The notes: a model not told the origin generated them from the sequence alone. Counted from the stretch's first letter, positions 8,710 to 17,345 are shown. The stretch: 64,000 bases of DNA from Bacillus pseudomycoides (GCF_022811845.1 NZ_CP064269.1:12712-76711), one strand, 5' to 3'. Numbers and translations: made by a program.

Positions 8710-8803
8710 TTTAATCACCCCTTATTAGAATTATCTTTCAATTTAATTGTAGTAAAAAATGATCAGTACCCCTTCGCCATGGACCACCTTTTAATAATTC
8801 TGA

Positions 8804-9037
8804 TTACATATCCCAAAAGTCATCTGCTTTAATCCGCGGGTCGAACTCTCGAAGTACCTTCAATATTTTTTGCATTGTCTTTCTTGTAGGTGATCTATCT
8901 GGATTGTTAGCTAAATCGCCTACAGTATTTCTTCCAAGACCAGATTTTCTTATTAACCACTCTTGTTCAATGCCATGTTTATCTAAAAACTTACCTAATT
9001 TTGTGCGTTTTTTACCAAGACCCCACACGTCTTTCAC
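8804..9037 (-). CDS. Small Xre-like helix-turn-helix protein, 77 aa
   Basis: The central segment LGKFLDKHGIEQEWLIRKSG, then LGRNTVGDLANNPDRSPTRK, fits a phage/plasmid-type Cro fold. It is divergent from the FtsK-type gene at 9328, with a 290-base gap between them, so it is a candidate repressor of that transfer or replication cluster. The length is typical of plasmid copy or transfer repressors. Confidence 0.7.
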   Translation of the reverse strand: MKDVWGLGKKRTKLGKFLDKHGIEQEWLIRKSGLGRNTVGDLANNPDRSPTRKTMQKILKVLREFDPRIKADDFWDM

Positions 9038-9327
9038 TCCTTAAGAAATCTGTTGTCCCTATTAATGTCCTATTTTCACTAAAAATAAACCCCTAAAAAT
9101 GGTGAATATTGAGCGAGCTGTATAGAATACCTTTTACCATACCAAACAAATTACGATTCACAGATCCAATCTGATAGCCTTTTAAAACTTCGTTTCACCT
9201 ATTCCGAATAGAATTCTTTCACAGAACGGAACTTCAGACATTACGAGATTACTATTTTCAATGATTCATAAGCATTTTCAACTCTTCTAATCTCCAGGGA
9301 CTATTCTTTCAGAATACAAGATGAGAG
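9038..9327. promoter_or_regulatory. Divergent control region between HTH gene and FtsK-type gene
   Basis: There are 290 bases without a gene. The two short palindromic pieces I see (TTCCGAATAGAATTC near 9197 and TTCAGAATAC near 9308) are weak. No iterons or terminators are visible. It should hold the promoters for both divergent genes. Confidence 0.4.
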
Positions 9328-10635
9328 GTGGTGGAAACTTTGATATTTGAGTTAGTCAGTTCGGCTGCAGTCGGTGGTGCAATTCTTTTCTCAAAAATGC
9401 ATCAAAAAGGAGCAACAAATGACGCCTCTAAAATCCAGCGTATTTGTTCTAATTGCGGTTTGAAAGTGAAGGAAGGGAAAGAGACCAGGACAATACAGCT
9501 GCTTTGCAAGACGAGAAATGAGTGGGGAACTGAATATGCATACAGGATCCCTCTTGGTCTTAGCTTCTTCGATTTCGAACAAAAGATACAGCATTTAGAG
9601 GATGGATTAAATCACAAGAGCAAAGTTTACGATTTCAAGCTAACAGACTTTAAATCTCTTCGTCTGCGAAAAGATATTTTAAAACAAATACAAAACATCA
9701 TAAACAAGAAAAAATTCATTAGAAAGGAAATTGAGCTGTCTTACGATGGGTTGTTAAAAATACGGGTTTACGAGAAAGGAATTCCTGATTTTGTGAAGTT
9801 TGAAGAATACATGATGAAGCAATGTAGAGGATGGGAAGTCCCTATTGGTTATACGAGGGATGGATTGGTAAAACACGACTTTGATCAGCTATCACACATG
9901 ATCTCGGCCGGTATGACGGACATGGGTAAATCGAATGTGCTTAAACTCATTATTACATCCCTTGTTCATAATCAATCAGAGAATACAAAGCTATTCCTTA
10001 TTGATTTGAAGGGTGGTCTATCTTTCAACCGATACAGATTCCTTAACCAAGTCGAATCAATTGCGAAAAACCCCAACGAAGCCCTTGAGACTCTAAGGGA
10101 ATTGCAAACGAAACTGAATGAAAGAAACGAATACTTATTAGAAAAAGGATTCGAAGATATAAAAGAAGCTGGGGATCCCACGAGGTACTTTGTCATTGTA
10201 GATGAAGCTGCCGATATAGCGCCATACCAGGAGTGCAAGGACATCATTGTTGATATAGGTCGTCGTGGCAGGGCAGCGGGATTTCGCTTGGTATATGCGA
10301 CTCAATATCCAACGAATGAAGCCTTACCTTCACAGCTCCGGCAAAACATAGGCGCGCGTGTTTGTTTCAGATTACAAACGGAAGCTGGGAGCCGTGCTGT
10401 ATTGGATGAGGGCGGCGCAGAGTGTCTTCCCAATGTAAAGGGGAGGGCTATATATCAAACGAACGAGAAAGAGGTCTTACAAACGATTTATATCGATAAT
10501 AAGCAAATAGATAACATCATAAAGCCACACGTCAATATAAGAGCGAGAAAGGAGCATGAAGATGCAAAAACTAGCCATGAAGGAAGCGAGAACAGAAAGT
10601 ATACTCTTGAGCTTGAAGAAACTCGGCTTTCTTAG
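9328..10635 (+). CDS. FtsK/SpoIIIE-type DNA translocase, plasmid TcpA-like
   Basis: This is a 435-residue P-loop ATPase. A hydrophobic N-terminus (residues 4-22) suggests membrane attachment. Walker A is GMTDMGKSN at about 195-203, Walker B is YFVIVDEAAD at about 287-296, and the arginine-rich GRRGRAAGFRLVYATQ follows as in FtsK/TraB-type translocases. The good ribosome site GAGAGGTGG favours TTG 9340 as start over GTG 9328. It overlaps the next gene by 80 bases. In Gram-positive plasmids such proteins couple DNA to transfer or mobilisation machinery. It lacks the long linker and gamma domain of chromosomal FtsK. Confidence 0.85.
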   Translation: MVETLIFELVSSAAVGGAILFSKMHQKGATNDASKIQRICSNCGLKVKEGKETRTIQLLCKTRNEWGTEYAYRIPLGLSFFDFEQKIQHLEDGLNHKSKVYDFKLTDFKSLRLRKDILKQIQNIINKKKFIRKEIELSYDGLLKIRVYEKGIPDFVKFEEYMMKQCRGWEVPIGYTRDGLVKHDFDQLSHMISAGMTDMGKSNVLKLIITSLVHNQSENTKLFLIDLKGGLSFNRYRFLNQVESIAKNPNEALETLRELQTKLNERNEYLLEKGFEDIKEAGDPTRYFVIVDEAADIAPYQECKDIIVDIGRRGRAAGFRLVYATQYPTNEALPSQLRQNIGARVCFRLQTEAGSRAVLDEGGAECLPNVKGRAIYQTNEKEVLQTIYIDNKQIDNIIKPHVNIRARKEHEDAKTSHEGSENRKYTLELEETRLS

Positions 10636-11152
10636 CAGAAAGCAAATCCAGGTACTTCATGATCTTGGCGGTGACAGGAATGCTTCTCGTGTAATGAAGA
10701 CTCTTGAAGAATATGTTTCTAGCTTTAGGGACGGGGAGAAGGTGTATTATCTCAACAAGGAAGGGCGCGAACGAATTGGAAGTAAGAAGATACTCAAGCG
10801 TTCGAATCAATTTCGTCACTACATCATGCGAAATGATATTTACATCGCTTATGGATGCCCGAAAATGTGGAAGCAGGAAGTGAAGATGAACGTGAAAAGT
10901 ATCGTTTCTATAATCGCAGATGCACTTTTCGCGGATAATGGCCGTTACCACATCGTAGAGGTAGATCATGGGCAAAAGATGAGCGCGAACCGTATCAAGA
11001 TGCAGAAGTATCGCAAATTGATTGAATGCAATGTATTTGAGAAGTCACCTAAATTTATTTGGTACACCACAACAGAATATAGAAGAAAGCAACTCCAGAA
11101 GCTTTGCGAAGGATTAGATTGCAACATATTCACGGTTACTGATTTCCATTAA
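10556..11152 (+). CDS. Replication-relaxation family protein, 198 aa
   Basis: An N-terminal winged helix (LKKLGFLSRKQIQVLHDLGG, then RVMKTLEEYV) is followed by a core with IADALFADNGRYHIVEVDHG, where the E-V-D pattern resembles a nuclease-like fold. This matches the replication-relaxation (Replic_Relax) family of plasmids and integrative elements. ATG 10556 follows AAAGGAG inside the end of the FtsK-type gene. It is the best candidate in the window for a protein acting at an origin or transfer site. Family membership is from pattern recognition only. Confidence 0.75.
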   Translation: MKMQKLAMKEARTESILLSLKKLGFLSRKQIQVLHDLGGDRNASRVMKTLEEYVSSFRDGEKVYYLNKEGRERIGSKKILKRSNQFRHYIMRNDIYIAYGCPKMWKQEVKMNVKSIVSIIADALFADNGRYHIVEVDHGQKMSANRIKMQKYRKLIECNVFEKSPKFIWYTTTEYRRKQLQKLCEGLDCNIFTVTDFH

Positions 11153-11170
11153 AAATAAGGAGTGGTCCAC

Positions 11171-11659
11171 ATGGCAACTGAGACAATGAGTATACAGGAC
11201 TTTATGAGTGGAAATTACGGAGCAAAGAAAAAATGGAGTTTGTTCAAAAAGAAAGCAAAAAAATACGCACCTGTCGCAGTGCGCATTGGTCTTGTGATCG
11301 GTAGTGCTATTATATTCAGCAATATTATAGATATTCCTCATGCGTTTGCTGCGGAGCCTGTGACTGATGTTGCCGAGGTATTTAAAGATGCTCAATCGAC
11401 AGATGGGAAGTTTAAGAATTACATCGATGGTCAACTGTACACTAGAATTGTAAATGCATTCGAACCAGTCATTTTCTTGATTAAAGCAGTGTCATATCCA
11501 ATTGCATCCGTTGTAGCGCTATGCGGTGGTTTATTCATTATGGTTGGTAGCCAGGAACGGGGATTCAGTTTGATATCAAGGGCAGGTATAGGTTACATAG
11601 TGGTACAAATGATTCCTCTGTTTATGCGATTACTTGTTGAAATAGCTAAAGCGATTTAA
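11171..11659 (+). CDS. VirB2/TrbC-like small membrane protein with long signal sequence
   Basis: ATG 11171 follows AAGGAG. The first about 55 residues are a basic region and a hydrophobic stretch ending PHAFAAEP, a clear signal peptidase site. The mature part (about 105 residues) has two hydrophobic segments separated by SQERGFSLISRAG. A long signal plus two helices is the layout of VirB2/TrbC pilin-type subunits. It follows the FtsK-type and replication-relaxation genes by 18 bases, so the trio is an operon. No VirB4 or VirB6 partner is present, so full conjugation would need help from another plasmid. Confidence 0.6.
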   Translation: MATETMSIQDFMSGNYGAKKKWSLFKKKAKKYAPVAVRIGLVIGSAIIFSNIIDIPHAFAAEPVTDVAEVFKDAQSTDGKFKNYIDGQLYTRIVNAFEPVIFLIKAVSYPIASVVALCGGLFIMVGSQERGFSLISRAGIGYIVVQMIPLFMRLLVEIAKAI

Positions 11660-11771
11660 TATGCAAATCTTCCCTGACTAAACAGCACACCAAATGTACG
11701 GTCGAAGCTGGGAAGAGTTACAAGGATAGCAGGTAATAACTATGTTATGAATTTTATATGCGATATAGAAT

Positions 11772-11803
11772 AAAAAAAGCCCTGTATAAACAGGGCCTAT
11801 TTT
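11772..11803. terminator. Bidirectional terminator
   Basis: AGCCCTGTATAAACAGGGCC with A and T runs on either side. It separates the converging pilin-like gene and the HNH-like gene. Confidence 0.8.
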
Positions 11804-12663
11804 ATATTTAAATCCATCATAATTCGTTTATAACGTCCACTTTTCATAAAACCTTCGATATCTTTTAAAATCTTATCTTCTATCTGTTTCTGTTGTTTCT
11901 CTGATAAACCTTCTTTAAATTGATTTCTTAATCCTTCTATATGTTTAATCTCTGAATTAACTGGACTTTCAATATTTTGAGGTGATTTCAATCTACCTGG
12001 TTCATTTTTCACAAATGTATTACGCCATTTTTCTTTTGAGTGTTTTTGTAAAATAGTCACAATCCAAATACCTGCCAAGTTAGTAAACACATAATAACCA
12101 TCATCTTTACCTACGCTATACCCAAAAACACTACCTTGCATAGTCGCGTGGGGATTTTTAACACCAACCGCCTCTTCAACAGTATCAAAAAAGAATATAT
12201 GATTTTCTATATAATCTAAATTCATACGCTTTTTTAATAAATAATCTCGCATTATCTTTTCAGTTTTCTTTAGTAGAGACAATTTCGCTTTGCCAATACG
12301 ACTAGTATCTTCTTCAAACCATTTAATCTCTAAATATAGGATACGCCAATTTACTGAGGTAATAAACCTACATAACCAATCCCCATCATACTTTATCGTA
12401 TTACTAAACCCATCGTTTTTAAATGGTATGTATATATCATTAGAAAACCTTCTTTCCGAATCACTGAAGATTTGTTCACATTCTCCACACAAAAGATGCA
12501 TCTTTTCTCCATCCTGTATAGCTTTGTTTGGTTCTGAAGATAATCTTAATTTTCCTGTAAACGAATCTCTTTTTAATGCACGAAACACAAACTTAGGAAT
12601 AATATGACTAAGTTTAAGTTCAGACTCTCTTTTACATAAAGCACATTCCCCTGTTACTGCCAT
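11797..12663 (-). CDS. HNH-like zinc protein, 288 aa
   Basis: The N-terminus has Cys7-x2-Cys10, then LKLSHIIPKF (His20), then Cys59-x2-Cys62. This is a treble-clef layout close to HNH endonucleases, although the final catalytic His/Asn is not obvious. The remaining 220 residues are helical and uncharacterised. ATG 12663 follows AAAAGGGG. It is a single-gene unit between the transfer cluster and the DUF3967 gene. Stand-alone HNH-type genes on plasmids are often defence or homing factors, but nothing here proves either role. Confidence 0.55.
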   Translation of the reverse strand: MAVTGECALCKRESELKLSHIIPKFVFRALKRDSFTGKLRLSSEPNKAIQDGEKMHLLCGECEQIFSDSERRFSNDIYIPFKNDGFSNTIKYDGDWLCRFITSVNWRILYLEIKWFEEDTSRIGKAKLSLLKKTEKIMRDYLLKKRMNLDYIENHIFFFDTVEEAVGVKNPHATMQGSVFGYSVGKDDGYYVFTNLAGIWIVTILQKHSKEKWRNTFVKNEPGRLKSPQNIESPVNSEIKHIEGLRNQFKEGLSEKQQKQIEDKILKDIEGFMKSGRYKRIMMDLNIK

Positions 12664-12819
12664 TATTTTTCCCCTTTTCTCTATTTTTTTAATTATTTAT
12701 CTTAATTTTCTTTCTACTATAATTATATCATAGTGAGAGATTTGTTCATGATTTGAAGATCTTTCGCAGGAATTTAGAAGGCATCATGGAATACTGTCAC
12801 TAGGAGGTGTTGTGACGCT

Positions 12820-13410
12820 ATGACGGACGAAATTGTTTATTCTGCTAGTGAAGTATACAAACGACTAGGAATAAGTGATAGTACGCTCAGAAAGTACATG
12901 GAAGTGTTACAACGAGAGGGATTCACAGTAAAGAAGGATAAGCGTGGCAGACGGGAATACACAGAAAGCGACATTATGGTGATTGAGAAATTAATTGAAC
13001 TTAGCAAGCATGACGGCATGACGCTTGAAAAGGTTGCAAAGATGATTGCGCAGCGATTAGAAATCGTAGATACAAATGCGGAGACAGAGGAATCTCAAGA
13101 AACTGATTTAATCTCATTTCACATTCAACAACAACTACAGCAACAATATAGCGTTATGGCGCAAGAAATGAATCAAAGTATATTAGCGATGGAAAAACGA
13201 TTAAGTGAACAGGCAGAGCAAAGAAGCAAACGAATTGAGGGAAGTATAGAACGGCATAATGAACGAGTCGAAAAACGATTGGAAGCACGGGACGAGAATC
13301 TTATGAAAACATTGCGTGAGATCCAGGAGACAAAGAAATTAATGCAGGAATTTCGTGCAGAGGTTGCAGCTGCAAAAGAGAAGAAAAAGCCTTGGTGGAA
13401 GTTCTGGTGA
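12820..13410 (+). CDS. DUF3967-type MerR-like DNA-binding protein with coiled coil
   Basis: Residues 5-70 form a MerR/RacA-like winged helix (YSASEVYKRLGISDSTLRKY, then RREYTESDIMVIEKL). Residues 105-180 form a long coiled coil, and the tail ends KKKPWWKFW, an aromatic-basic motif that could touch the membrane. This is the DUF3967 layout of Bacillus plasmids. Iterons of the type TAGAAAAGTATAC lie directly downstream (13427-13471) and upstream of parA (16127-16495), so this protein is a candidate iteron-binding segregation or replication factor. A second, damaged homologue lies at 53049 with different iterons. Confidence 0.75.
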   Translation: MTDEIVYSASEVYKRLGISDSTLRKYMEVLQREGFTVKKDKRGRREYTESDIMVIEKLIELSKHDGMTLEKVAKMIAQRLEIVDTNAETEESQETDLISFHIQQQLQQQYSVMAQEMNQSILAMEKRLSEQAEQRSKRIEGSIERHNERVEKRLEARDENLMKTLREIQETKKLMQEFRAEVAAAKEKKKPWWKFW

Positions 13411-13426
13411 TTGAAAGTACGAAAAC

Positions 13427-13475
13427 TACGAATGGGTAGAAAAGTAGAAATGTATACTTTTCTACCTATCTTAAT
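13427..13475. repeat. Iteron pair downstream of DUF3967 gene
   Basis: GGTAGAAAAGTAGAAATGTA runs into TACTTTTCTACC, an inverted pair of the same units as the cluster at 16127-16495. It is probably a binding site for ParA's partner or for the DUF3967 protein. Confidence 0.65.
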
Positions 13476-13500
13476 GTTGCTTATTGAGGATTTATTACAA

Positions 13501-13662
13501 CTACATATACAAGGAAATTAGACCAGATATAACGATCAAAGGATGGATCAATGCGAGTTTATTTTTTAGAGGAACACGTTTATCTGGAACACCTGGTTGA
13601 ACAATAAAAACGAGTAAAACAATTGCTCCAATAATACCTAAAAGTATGTTAATGATAATCAT
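13501..13662 (-). CDS. Small membrane protein, about 53 aa
   Basis: One hydrophobic helix (MIIINILLGIIGAIVLLVFI), a charged loop (PGVPDKRVPLKNK) and a second hydrophobic stretch. AGGAGG lies directly against the ATG, which is too close for normal initiation, so the start is unsure. Upstream in-frame codons to 13710 are possible. The gene may be real but is weakly supported. Confidence 0.4.
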   Translation of the reverse strand: MIIINILLGIIGAIVLLVFIVQPGVPDKRVPLKNKLALIHPLIVISGLISLYM

Positions 13663-13726
13663 CCTCCTACGGAATATTGTTACCAAGAGTATACCACAGT
13701 TAAATAACATATTTGGTTAAAAATGT

Positions 13727-13752
13727 AAAGAAAGCCCTGCATATGCGGGGCT
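13727..13752. terminator. Rho-independent terminator
   Basis: AAAGCCCTGCATATGCGGGGCTT, a GC-rich stem, lies just beyond the stop of the NucS-like gene. A/T runs on both sides allow bidirectional action. Confidence 0.7.
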
Positions 13753-13759
13753 TAACTAT

Positions 13760-14722
13760 TTACACAACACCTTGCGTTTCCTCTTTTATTTCTAAAATAG
13801 GATCTTCAACTTTAAAGTCTTTAATTTCAAATTTTCCATTTTCATCTTTGCCAAAAACTTTCATTTCAACGTTACGAATATTTTTAAGAGCATTATATAT
13901 TCTGTTTGAATAGTTTGGGGCAATGGTAATCATACGAACATCCTCATTAAAGCAAGATGGATAATAAGCCGATTGCCATACTAGACTTTTATCATCTGCA
14001 ACAACTTTTAATTCAATAATACATTTAGTACCATTTTTATCTTTTGCGATAATGTCAAGGATTCCATTTTCGACTTTGTGTTGCCTGTCTATAAAAGTCA
14101 TGCCCTCTTCAATGATTTCTATAAAATCACATATTATATCTTCTAATAAAGCCTCAGGTCCATTTATTACTTCTTCAGCAATTAGCTCTTCCCATATATC
14201 GTTCATCATTTTTTTCTTTTCCTGAATCGAATCATTATTATTGTATTCCTCACTAGTAATACAATAATTCGAACATATTCCAAAGAAAACAAAAGATTTA
14301 TCATTAGTTATACTTTTTACCATGGACCAATCTAATTCATCTATTGAATATAAAATTTCATCTTGTAGTAATTTCTTGGTATGATGCGGGGTTTTGTCCC
14401 CAAAAAAATGGCACCAATACTCTGTATTATCGTCATCGGATAACTTTTCAATATCTTTTTTTCTAAAACATTCTTTACAGAAGAAATCTCCTACATATAT
14501 AGTCAAGATTTTTGAGGATATCTCTTTGACTTTATCTTCATCATGTGTGATAAGAACTAATTCACCTTTATTGAAATCCCATTGAGGTAGATCATTACGA
14601 AAAGCTTATAAATAATACCTTTCGCCTTCATTCTGTTTAAAATCAACTTTTAGACAACCATATTTTTCTGTAAACAAATCGAAATCGATTAAACTATCAC
14701 CATTTCTTGAAATTGCTCCCAT
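13760..14722 (-). pseudogene. NucS-like PD-(D/E)xK nuclease gene with in-frame stop
   Basis: The C-terminal part (stop at 13760) contains ENGILDIIAKDKNG, then KCIIELKV, then VWQSAYYP. This matches the PD-(D/E)xK core of the NucS/DUF91 endonuclease family, with Asp of LDIIA and Glu-x-Lys of IELKV. A Cys pair sits earlier (FFCKECF). Reading from ATG 14722, which has TTGGAG upstream, the frame is open except for one TAA at about 14606, between NEGERYYL and AFRNDLPQ. Either the gene was broken by a nonsense mutation or this is a read error. If translated from an internal start, about 248 residues would remain. Confidence 0.6.
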
Positions 14723-14800
14723 GAAATTCATCTCCAATAATAGTAGGATGGAAAATACTAAGAAACATTATGTAGATAAGAAAAAAATTGTATCTGTTTT

Positions 14801-15202
14801 TTATTTTTTATCCAACATTTCATAAAGGTGCTTGTACATCCCTTTATAACCTTCAGATTGTCGCGTTGTTAGCTTAGTATTTACATAGCTTTCAAGAAGC
14901 ATATCAATAATGCTGTTAATCGATGCTTTATCCATGCTCTCTTGTTCTTTTATAAATGGTTTAAGAGTATTTAGCTTTAATAAAACAGCTGGTGAAATTT
15001 TAGCAGTTTTTGATGGAACTAAACGCTGATCTGGTTTCTCAGGAACAGGTATTTTTCCTTTATTAATGATAGGAGTCATAACCTTTTTCTTAACAGGCTC
15101 ATTATTACGGCCGAAATCGTTAGTTCCTTTTATCTGTACACCTTTGTCATTTAAAGTGTTTCCAGGTTTTGTGACTATAGGCTGAAATGGTGCTTTAGAC
15201 AT
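14801..15202 (-). CDS. ParA partner, putative centromere-binding protein, 133 aa
   Basis: Begins 14 bases after the parA stop with AAGGAGGAGG upstream of ATG 15202, so it is translated from the same transcript. The N-terminal 70 residues are Pro/Lys-rich and probably disordered. The C-terminal 65 residues are helical (LKPFIKEQESMDKASINSII, then DMLLESYV), the size and layout of small CopG/ParB-like partners in Bacillus plasmids. It has no ParB nuclease-like domain. Role inferred from position. Confidence 0.65.
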   Translation of the reverse strand: MSKAPFQPIVTKPGNTLNDKGVQIKGTNDFGRNNEPVKKKVMTPIINKGKIPVPEKPDQRLVPSKTAKISPAVLLKLNTLKPFIKEQESMDKASINSIIDMLLESYVNTKLTTRQSEGYKGMYKHLYEMLDKK

Positions 15203-15216
15203 TATGAACCTCCTCC

Positions 15217-16056
15217 TTAAGCATTAATAGTAGCAAAATAATTTTCATGTTCATTAAGTTCGCTAAGAACATCGATGAATAGTTGATGAGCTTTTTCATC
15301 CCACATATCAATATTGCCGCTAACGTTAACATTTTTATGAATTCCTTCAATATCGTACACTTTTAGGCGCTCTTGATATCTCACGATTGTATCTAGAACG
15401 TTTCCGCCATACATTTCCTGAGCTTGTTGTAATACTTTATTATCCACTCGTTTTCCTTGATGTAACATCATTGGAATAATACCTAAAACTTGTAGGTCTG
15501 CATCATATGTTTCTGCTAAGAACTGCATATAAGCGATATATGTTTGAGCACCTTCTAAAGATAACTCTTGTGTTTGTAGAACGATGATACAATAATCAGC
15601 TGCTATCATAGCGTTATCTGAGTAGTCACTGATTGTTGGTGGTACATCAATATAAATACGATCATATTTATCTTTTAATGGTTCTAGTAATTTCTTTAAA
15701 TATGTAATTTGTGCAAGTTCATCCTCTGGGAACATATCAAAGAGGATTTTTGATAGTTTTCTAAATGAAGTATTAGATGGAACGATATCCAAATTCTCGA
15801 TAACTGGGATAATCTCATTCTCTAAATTTTGATTTAGAAATGCATCCGTAATAGACTTGTCTATTTGTTCAATGTCACCTGTTTTAGCAAGGACTCTTGT
15901 AGCGTTACCCTGAGGATCCATATCCACTAAAAGACATTTTTCATTAAATACTGTAGCAGCTTCATAAGCCAACATTGTAGCTGTTTTTGTTTTTCCAACT
16001 CCACCTTTAAAGTTACCGATTACGTATGTAGTTGCTTGTCTAGTCATTTTCGACAT
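15217..16056 (-). CDS. parA: ParA-family partition ATPase, 279 aa
   Basis: ATG 16056 follows TGGAGG. The upstream in-frame extension to 16104 lacks a ribosome site. The deviant Walker A is NFKGGVGKTKTATMLA at about residues 15-30. The switch motif is VDMDPQGNATR, and Walker B is IYIDVPPTISDYSDNA. There is no N-terminal DNA-binding domain, so this is a type Ib ParA, which usually works with a small partner encoded downstream, as here. An iteron cluster lies immediately upstream and probably contains both promoter and centromere. The system should keep this low-copy plasmid stable. Confidence 0.92.
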   Translation of the reverse strand: MSKMTRQATTYVIGNFKGGVGKTKTATMLAYEAATVFNEKCLLVDMDPQGNATRVLAKTGDIEQIDKSITDAFLNQNLENEIIPVIENLDIVPSNTSFRKLSKILFDMFPEDELAQITYLKKLLEPLKDKYDRIYIDVPPTISDYSDNAMIAADYCIIVLQTQELSLEGAQTYIAYMQFLAETYDADLQVLGIIPMMLHQGKRVDNKVLQQAQEMYGGNVLDTIVRYQERLKVYDIEGIHKNVNVSGNIDMWDEKAHQLFIDVLSELNEHENYFATINA

Positions 16057-16126
16057 TCCTCCATAAAACTCCGAATAAGTATACCTTTGAGTAAAATGTA
16101 ACATCTACATACAATATTCGCAACAG

Positions 16127-16495
16127 TATACCGTAGAAAAGTTTATATTTTTTAAACGGATTTATCGAAAGAGTAGAAAAGTATACTAAATCGTAAGATT
16201 TTTTAGTATACTTTTCTACTTTTCTACTTATGCGTATTTTATAGAATGGGGAATTTTTCAGGTAGAAAAGTATACATTTCTACTTATGCGTAGGTTATGA
16301 GATTTTTCTCTATATACCGGTAATTAAGAGTTAATTGCAATTTCTAAGGAGGAATGAATTTAAAATTTGGAGTTCAAAGTATACATTTCTACTTATGCGT
16401 AAGTTAGAAAAAGTATACCAAATTTGAAAGTCAGGTAGAAAAGTATACTTTTACACTTTTTCGTAGTTCTACTTTTCTACTTATGCGTAGTTTCA
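16127..16495. repeat. Iteron cluster upstream of parA: likely centromere, possibly origin
   Basis: At least six units of TAGAAAAGTATAC or its complement, several followed by TTTCTACTTATGCGTA, occur at about 16131, 16171, 16199, 16261, 16374 and 16433. Some are in direct and some in inverted orientation. Units of this kind bind partition or initiation proteins. The same unit is found at 13427. The 5' end of the parA transcript lies inside, so autorepression is likely. Confidence 0.75.
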
Positions 16496-16654
16496 AGTTG
16501 TCATTTCTGTATTTACAAACAAAAAAGCTTGTTGTAACGTAATAAACAACAAGTATCATTCTACAAAACAAAATATAATTTGATATTTTAAATAAATGAA
16601 GATCGATAGAACAATTGAATATGAACAGAAAATAAAAAAGCCACTCCCATATGC

Positions 16655-16790
16655 TATCGGCTACCAACCTTTAGCGGGAATGACTATCCACTAGCTAGTG
16701 TACCACCACTTGGCTAGATATAACCTGTACTACCCATACAGGACTTCGGTTTAAGTAGTGTACCACCACTATCTTAAACAAATGCCTTTT
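16655..16790. ncRNA. Hairpin cluster sharing an AGTGTACCACCACT apex
   Basis: Two stem-loops carry the same 14-base apex AGTGTACCACCACT (at about 16697 and 16757), with different lower stems (CTAGC/GGCTAG and TTTAAG/CTTAAA). Between them is a third hairpin, CCTGTActacccaTACAGG. There is no open frame. Paired hairpins with one common apex suggest a structured RNA or a protein-binding origin element. The strand is unknown. Confidence 0.45.
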
Positions 16791-16887
16791 CACCGAGGCT
16801 TATTTTGATATACCCATTTTATCTATGATTTGGCTAAAATTCAACTAGTAATTACTAGAATTGATTTTTTTGTAGTCCAAAAGATAT

Positions 16888-16958
16888 ATAGGGCATCTCT
16901 AAACCTAGAAGTCCTGTAAATGTACAGGCCATTTAGGAATTGGAGATGCCTTTTTTTG
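16888..16958 (+). terminator. Terminator-like composite hairpin
   Basis: GGCATCTCTAA pairs with TTGGAGATGCC and is followed by TTTTTTTG. Inside it is CCTGTAAATGTACAGG, giving a branched hairpin. It would end a plus-strand RNA arising from the gene-free region and covering the hairpin cluster. Confidence 0.65.
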
Positions 16959-17024
16959 TTTTCTATTCAACGTGGAATTGCCTGAAACCACGTTTAAAAA
17001 ACTGATAAGCTGTAATTACGTGCT

Positions 17025-17345
17025 GCCATACATTTAGCGGGAACGTGTTACGGCGTGGCTTGCTGTTGGTCGTGCAGGGGGTACAGAGTATACGCCTACA
17101 AAAACAGCACCCCTCACTGGATTCCTATTCGTCTGGTGAGGGTAGGTGAGAACTACCTAAAAAGGTTCGGGTGGTAGCCATTAGCATTAAGGTGCTAGGG
17201 AGCACGATCAACTTGTCGCACAGGGGTGGCTTTGTGTAGTGGACAAGTCTTAGAAAGAGGTCGTGTACGGTGAAAACTGTTAAGTGAATAGGGTCTATAC
17301 ATACGGATACCTTACAAGTGACCGCATGGCAAAAACAAAGACGCT
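17025..17345 (+). ncRNA. Candidate large structured RNA
   Basis: About 320 bases of clearly higher GC than the surroundings, with no open frame. Visible stems are CCCTCAC/GTGAGGG (17121-17148), TAGGT/ACCTA (17143-17160), TAGCA/TGCTA (17182-17200) and CTTGTC/GACAAG (17212-17246). The phrase TTTAGCGGGAA at its start also occurs at 16672. It does not match tmRNA, RNase P RNA, SRP RNA or a group II intron domain V that I can recall. The conserved Bacillus-plasmid RNA motif would be the first comparison to make. The strand is inferred. Confidence 0.4.

Noticed and set aside
9391..10247. Minus-strand frames opposite the FtsK-type gene
   Set aside because: Shadows of a well-supported ATPase gene.
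17025..17345. tmRNA, RNase P RNA or group II intron
   Set aside because: The conserved cores of these RNAs are not found, and no intron-encoded reverse transcriptase is present.
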